Of a stretch of DNA of 64,000 nt, positions 59,425 to 64,000 are shown piece after piece. Each line of letters opens with the position of its first letter. Position 1 is the first letter of the stretch. A model generated the notes under the pieces. It did no database searches. It had not been told where the DNA came from and saw nothing but the letters and a program-made list of their open reading frames with translations. Origin of the DNA: Siphonodentalium dalli (Eukaryota; Mollusca; Scaphopoda; Gadilida; Siphonodentaliidae); assembly GCA_032622095.1 (NCBI GenBank), contig CP136062.1:201583459-201647458 (forward strand), in the 5' to 3' direction. The translations under genes were made by a program, and so were the position numbers.

Positions 59425-60070
59425 GGTGACACTCCACAGTTTCTGCAGGGATTGGTGCAAAAATAAGGGGGCATCAATTCAATGAAAAATAACAGAAATG
59501 TGATCCCACAACACATATACAATGTATATATACCTGGGTTGAGCACATACTAGGCTTAAAGATTTTGGTACAGAATTGTCATTTTAATGGGGGTAGCAAG
59601 AGTTATGCCCCTTGATTGTGTGCCTGAAAAATGAAATTTTGATGCAAAAATGACCAAAATAAGCGATTTTCAGGCTCGTGGGACACAAAAACCAGAAGAT
59701 CTATGGTATAGCGGCCTATGTTGTCTGGAAGAACACTGTTTCCTCACAAAAATATCAAAAAATTTCAAACTTCTCACCACTGTAAGATTTTTAAAAATAT
59801 TTTTCATGCAGATGACAAATTTTAGGTGCTAAAATGTCACGCTGGTGTCTGGAGCCACTGTTTCGCAGAAATCGCTACTACTTCATACTGGTGGGGTCAA
59901 GGTCACCTGAAACAATATTTTTCAAAACTCAAAGACATCCTCTAAAAATCCACAAATTCATAACTAACCTTCTCTCAATAAACATACCACACCCATGGTG
60001 ACAGAAAACACTGGTACTCTATTCTAAGAAATTTACCCCTACTGATAATTCGAAACTGTGGAGTGTCACC
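59425..60070 (+). repeat. 646-bp repeat, copy 2
   Basis: Direct, near-identical copy of 57941-58586, ending GGAGTGTCACC, a perfect complement of the start. The shared frame of 60 codons (59650-59832) is identical in both copies. Confidence 0.85.
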
Positions 60071-60244
60071 TTTGCTTCTATGTGTATATACATGGCACCT
60101 AATTAGCTGCCAATCCGACTTAATCGCATCTTTTTTCAAGTTAATGTGTGTTTATTGTTGGGGGCAAGCATTTCTAACAGCTCTAGGTCTCCTGAATCAA
60201 ATTCTGAAGACGTTGTGGAGAACACACGAAACTTGTCAGTGTAC

Positions 60245-60928
60245 AGGGACGTGGCGACAGAGGTTGGTTGGGGTGTCTCGACCCCCCCCCCCCGAACTTT
60301 GGTACAATTTTCGTAGCTGTACAGTCATTCATACGTCAGGCAAATCAGATTCTTTTGACTAACTGTTACAAATAATGATACGTACAAGCCAGCAAACGCA
60401 ACAAACAAACCCGATTTTAAATAAATACGTATACAAACTTATGACTAACTCGGGGGAGGGGTGACCGGTGATATGTATGTATGTTCAACTTGTTTTGGTA
60501 GTCATGTTGCTTTGCCATTACTAATTATTTATTTTTCAGTGTAATAACCTATTGGAGAGGGGATACCCTTAAGTGAGTCAGCACTTGTCCTCCAATCCCA
60601 TTGTCTGTATAAACACATGTATGTGTTATATATCATGTGTTATCTAAATTTGACAAATATTTGAAATAAACTTTGGTACATTTCCAGCAGTTGGAAATTT
60701 CATGCATGACACAACATTAGTTGGATATTAATTTGACACCATATATAGGTTGGAATTGTTCTAATTTTTTCAACCAGTAAAAGTTGTTAATATTCCAATC
60801 TTAGGGTGCGTCAGGTTGGATATTTCCAAGAGGGTGCAAATGGAATTCTGCGAACCTGTGAGATTGATGTTTGCTTCAAGGGGGATGCAGTTGGCCGGAA
60901 ATTTGAGGAAACCTCTAGCCACGTCCCT
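60245..60928. mobile_element. MITE-like element with AGGGACGTGGC ends
   Basis: AGGGACGTGGCGACAGAGGTT at the left and AACCTCTAGCCACGTCCCT at the right are imperfect inverted repeats. Internal GGGGTGTC..GACCCCCCC and GTTGGAAATTTCATGCATGAC match remnants near 23415-23560 and 30305-30380. No clear target duplication. Confidence 0.6.
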
Positions 60929-61993
60929 AGAATTTGTACGTGTGGATACTTCATCAATAAATTGACTGACATTTCCACTATATAGTCCCGATATCCTAGA
61001 ATAAGCTTTACATTTGTGTTTGTGCGAATTCGTTCAATGGTGACGTATCCGCCGAATTTGAAATCGACATGCGTTCGGGCGGTATTTTATGGATGGAATT
61101 ATGAACTTAACATTATGAAAGTGACAATGAAATTGACAATGATTTGCTTCAAGTTCGCCATCAACCGAAGTGCTCCCCAGCGTTACTATCAATAACATAA
61201 TTATTTGGATAATTTCAGTAATATTCTCCAAGTTTACACTCGATAGCACAAATTTTTCTCCGCATTTAAAATTCTTTGATATAGATCGTCGGAATCAGAA
61301 TCTGAATTTGGATTACGACGAAATAACGATTACGGTCTCTTCGTTTACTGATTCTGGTCTGTTCGTTTACCGAACCACGTCGTACCGGGTCTAATCCGTA
61401 ATCTGAATCCAGATTCTACCACCAAATAACGAATCAGGTCCCATTCCACGTATGGTACACATACTTCCGACGTCCGAATCAACCATCCGTCGTTTGGCCG
61501 ACCGTCTGGCTGTCTGTCCGTCCGTCGGGACGTCTGTCCGTAGACACTTGCTATCTGTCGCGATAACTTAAGTATTCTTGTTATCGGATCGTTTTCAAAT
61601 TTCATGTGCATGTTTATGATGATTCCCCCCTCAATTGGTATCGATAGGTTGATCGGTTTAGAAATGATTAACACTTTCCATCCATACATGATCATGTTCT
61701 ATCCGATACCATAACTCAAGTATTTGTTGTCCGATTGTGTTCATATTTTATATGCAGGTTTATAATGACACATGCGGCGACATGCCTCACCTGTGTATTT
61801 TTTTAGTATCGATTGGTTGATCAGTTTAGAAATAATTAACCCTTGCACACACATGCCATCCAATGCAATAAGTTACATACTTTTCTTCTGATTGACCTCA
61901 TATTTCTTACCTTGGTTTTCCTTAACACACTCTTCATATGTATGGATTTTGGTTTTGATTAATTAATCCGTATATTCTTGAACCGGGGTTATT
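60929..61993. repeat. DDO intron 1 with a CCGTCCGTC-containing repeat
   Basis: 61440-61640 (ACGTATGGTACACATAC, CCGTCTGGCTGTCTGTCCGT, CGATAACTTAAGTATT) is related to 63050-63230 in the same intron, which has ACCATAGTATGGCACAC, GTCCGTCCGTCTG and GCGATAACTC. Dispersed repeat, two diverged copies. No gene seen. Confidence 0.55.
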
Positions 61994-63495
61994 AATGAAC
62001 ACTCTATTTGATAGTTGCAAACCATTAATTAGGTGAGATGTCCAGTTCTGAAATTCTGAAGATTTTATTGCAATAGTTGCATGTAATATAATGATATCAA
62101 TAAATGATCATTCAATACGCAGAGTTGAGAGTACATTATACATATAGGAATCACTGAACTAAATGGTTTCCCATAGGCGACAGTGTTAACGTTTCGGCCA
62201 AATTCACTGAATTGAAGCCTGCAGGCCATATCAGTGATGTTTACCCAGCTAGATTGATCACGAAAATGCAAGAAAAATCATAGGTCATGTGTTTACTTTT
62301 TAAAATAAATCCCCAAGTCTACGACAGGGCTATCTCACAGCCAAATTTGATCTGGAAAAACCCAGAACTACAGCAGCCAGTTAAATAAATTTCCCGCTCA
62401 CAAACATCCATTCCCCCATTCATTCACCAGTTTAAATTATTTAGATATTATGTACAAATCAAATAAACGCGATGTCATCCTTTAATAACGTGTCGCATGT
62501 ATCAGGTGAAGGTCATTCTTCAGTTACCGACTCTGGAACACATTTAGCTCCCTGATTCCTATAAGTCCAATGCCACCTTAAAAGCTATACAGTGGAGTGG
62601 TGGACAACTCTATTAGAATTGTATAATAACATTCTCTCTTGGTGTCATTTCACATGCAAATCATTGACAAGTGGTAGGTGGAGGCAAAGACAAACAACAT
62701 TGGGGATAATTGTTTATCAAATATGTCAGAAAGTGATTAACGGAGCTTGATGTATTCAGAGATATGTACTGCATTGAAGCATATGTCAGAATGTATCTGG
62801 GTTGTATGTAGTCTTTTTTTTTTTTTTTTTATAAATGTTCACTACTGTGCTGTATCAAAGAAATATTACAACCTGATACAGTCCTATGATTTGTTGTGCT
62901 ATTAATCCGATGCTCACAACTCACTGTATTGCATAAATGAGCCAGCTGTTATTTCCATGGTATGTGGACAATGCTGGCACCGAGTTTATCAACTCCCACA
63001 TAGGTAATTTAAAATTAGTAACCCTGGTCATCAATGTTATGCTTTTTATGTGTACCCATACCATAGTATGGCACACATAATGTCGACGTCTGGAATGACC
63101 ACACGTCATTCGTCCGTCCGTCTGTTAAGACTCTGTTTGTATGGCCGTCTGTCAGTAGACAATTTACGTATGGTGCGATAACTCAAAAAAAATATTATCC
63201 TATCAGAATCAAATTTTGTTTATGTGTTTCTCAGCCAACAATACAGATCAAGTTCGAATATGGGTTTGATCTAAAAAATATTTTACGGAGATATGGCCCT
63301 TTTTCAACTCAGAATTCACGCATGGGGCAATTGCTAAACAAAATGTTATCTGATCGAAAGCATTGAATGTTATGGATCGTTCTAATGTTATAAAATTCCA
63401 TGAGAGAACATCTAAAAGTTCTCATGCAAATTATGAACTGGTGGATTGTCAGTAGAAATTCATGGCATGATCTAGATTTAACAAAGAAGCTCTAC
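61994..63495 (-). other. DDO intron 1, part shared with the second copy, broken by an insertion of about 1.26 kb
   Basis: 61994-62085 matches 5107-5200, and 63345-63495 matches 5205-5372. The intervening 62086-63344 has no counterpart in the second copy and contains one of the CCGTCCGTC repeat copies and a T-run at 62814-62830. Confidence 0.7.
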
Positions 63496-63689
63496 CTTGC
63501 TCTTTCTCTTGGCACGCCTAAAATATTTTCCATATAACATCTGAACACACCCGCGGCCACGTTACTCGTAGTGTGGATGTCGAATCGATCAGATATTATC
63601 GTGACGTCAGCGCTGGGTACCTTCGTCTGTATGTTAGCTGCTGTCGAAAGACCCACAACTCCAGCGCCGATCACAGCAACCCGAACCAT
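63496..63689 (-). CDS. DDO: DDO exon 1
   Basis: Starts at the ATG at 63689 with VRVAVIGAGVVGLSTA, the FAD-binding GxGxxG Rossmann motif, then DVTIISDRF and TTSNVAAG. The donor is GCAAG/GTAGAG, leaving phase 2, which exon 2 completes. It is the only upstream ATG-initiated exon on this strand, and there is no N-terminal signal peptide, as expected for a cytosolic precursor imported into peroxisomes by its C terminus. It differs from the exon at 5373-5566 by a few residues, mostly near the 3' end (CYMENILG here, CSLEDMLG there). Confidence 0.92.
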
Positions 63690-63785
63690 CGTTTACGTCC
63701 AGTGTCGAGCCTGCAATCTTTGAAGTAAGCAACGTAACTAAATCAATTGCAATCCATTATGTACAATGCATCGAAAATTGTTTGG
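63690..63785 (-). promoter_or_regulatory. conserved 5' flank of DDO exon 1
   Basis: Matches 5567-5660 upstream of the second exon 1, including GTGTCGAGCCTGCAATCTTT, so it probably holds 5' UTR or proximal promoter. No defined motif. Confidence 0.45.
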
Positions 63786-63789
63786 GCCC

Positions 63790-64000
63790 GAATTATTTTT
63801 ATTTTTTACTGAGTATGTTCCCGTGCTCATTTGCCACATTTTGCCCAAAAAAATCGGACTCGACCCAAAAACGTTTCGGCCCAAAATTTCTCACCCAGCT
63901 GGCCACTTGCGAATTTTGTGTCATTTGCCACATTTTCCCCAAAAATTGGACCGAGCACAGGTTTGACACTTTTTCGGACCACTTTTACGAACTCGACCCA
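63790..64000. repeat. degenerate tandem units with CATTTGCCACATTTT.CCCAAAAA
   Basis: The motif recurs near 63830 and 63928 with ACTCGACCCA between and after; truncated by the window edge. Confidence 0.55.

Larger units (their letters stand above)
35908..63689 (-). other. DDO: D-aspartate oxidase-like gene, whole span with about ten exons
   Basis: A flavoenzyme gene of the D-amino-acid oxidase family, most like D-aspartate oxidase, which degrades D-Asp in peroxisomes. Exon candidates from 5' to 3' are 63689-63496, 57514-57403, 55039-54974, 54636-54571, 52419-52369, 52099-51998, about 47139-47061, 45330-45213, about 37865-37785 and 36030-35908. Phases agree for exons 1-2, 2-3, 4-5, 6 to the next (0), 7-8 and 9-10 (with a weak donor). 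They disagree at exon 5 to 6 (two bases), inside exon 7, and before exon 9. About 18 residues between exons 3 and 4 are unplaced. The introns hold most of the mobile DNA of this half of the window. The gene may be functional with assembly indels, or a decaying paralogue; I cannot decide from sequence alone. Confidence 0.7.

Noticed and set aside
57941-60070. LTR retrotransposon
   Set aside because: The two direct repeats look LTR-like, but they lack TG..CA ends, a primer-binding site and any gag-pol sequence in the 838 bp between them, and each has its own inverted ends.

Overview
This window looks like AT-rich, intron- and transposon-dense nuclear DNA of an invertebrate animal, probably a marine one such as a mollusc. 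The support is indirect: widely spaced short exons with GT-AG junctions, two degraded non-LTR retrotransposons, many families of inverted-repeat elements, several minisatellites, and duplicated D-aspartate oxidase (DDO) sequences, a gene family known from bivalves. There are no bacterial-type operons and I see no convincing RNA gene.

The main cellular gene is a D-aspartate oxidase-like gene on the minus strand. It spans about 63.7 kb (exon 1, FAD-binding start) to 35.9 kb (last exon, DAO-family signature, C-terminal SKL peroxisomal signal). I placed ten exon candidates by homology, splice sites and codon phase. Several junctions do not keep frame, so the copy may be decayed or the assembly may carry small indels. 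A second DDO exon 1 on the same strand at 5.4-5.6 kb, with conserved intron and 5' flank, shows a tandem duplication; the rest of that copy would lie off the left edge.

Layout: 0.2-0.75 kb, duplicated segment with short minus-strand frames; 0.8-3.0 kb, broken LINE; 4.5 kb, BED zinc-finger reading frame; 5.1-5.9 kb, second DDO exon 1; 6.85-7.34 kb, repeat units; 7.34-22.08 kb, one giant palindromic element with arms of 7.0-7.7 kb, a 28-bp spacer and a 6-bp target duplication; 22.3-22.8 kb, MITE; 24.57-25.32 kb, 33-bp minisatellite; 25.7-27.5 and 38.2-39.8 kb, two copies of a long repeat; 27.9-30.0 kb, about 173-bp satellite broken by a piggyBac-type MITE with nested palindromes; 31.7-33.4 kb, further MITEs; 34.8-35.1 kb, minisatellite; 35.9-63.7 kb, the DDO gene with its introns full of insertions.

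Those insertions include a LINE carrying a TIR element carrying another TIR element (42.1-45.1 kb), a 4.3-kb foldback element with arms of tandem repeats and a 5-bp target duplication (47.5-51.85 kb), a 36-bp minisatellite open in both directions (53.5-54.3 kb), a 50-bp minisatellite (56.65-57.34 kb) and two near-identical 646-bp repeats (57.9-60.1 kb). The strongest novel observations are the two foldback elements and the last DDO intron, which consists almost wholly of two MITE copies.
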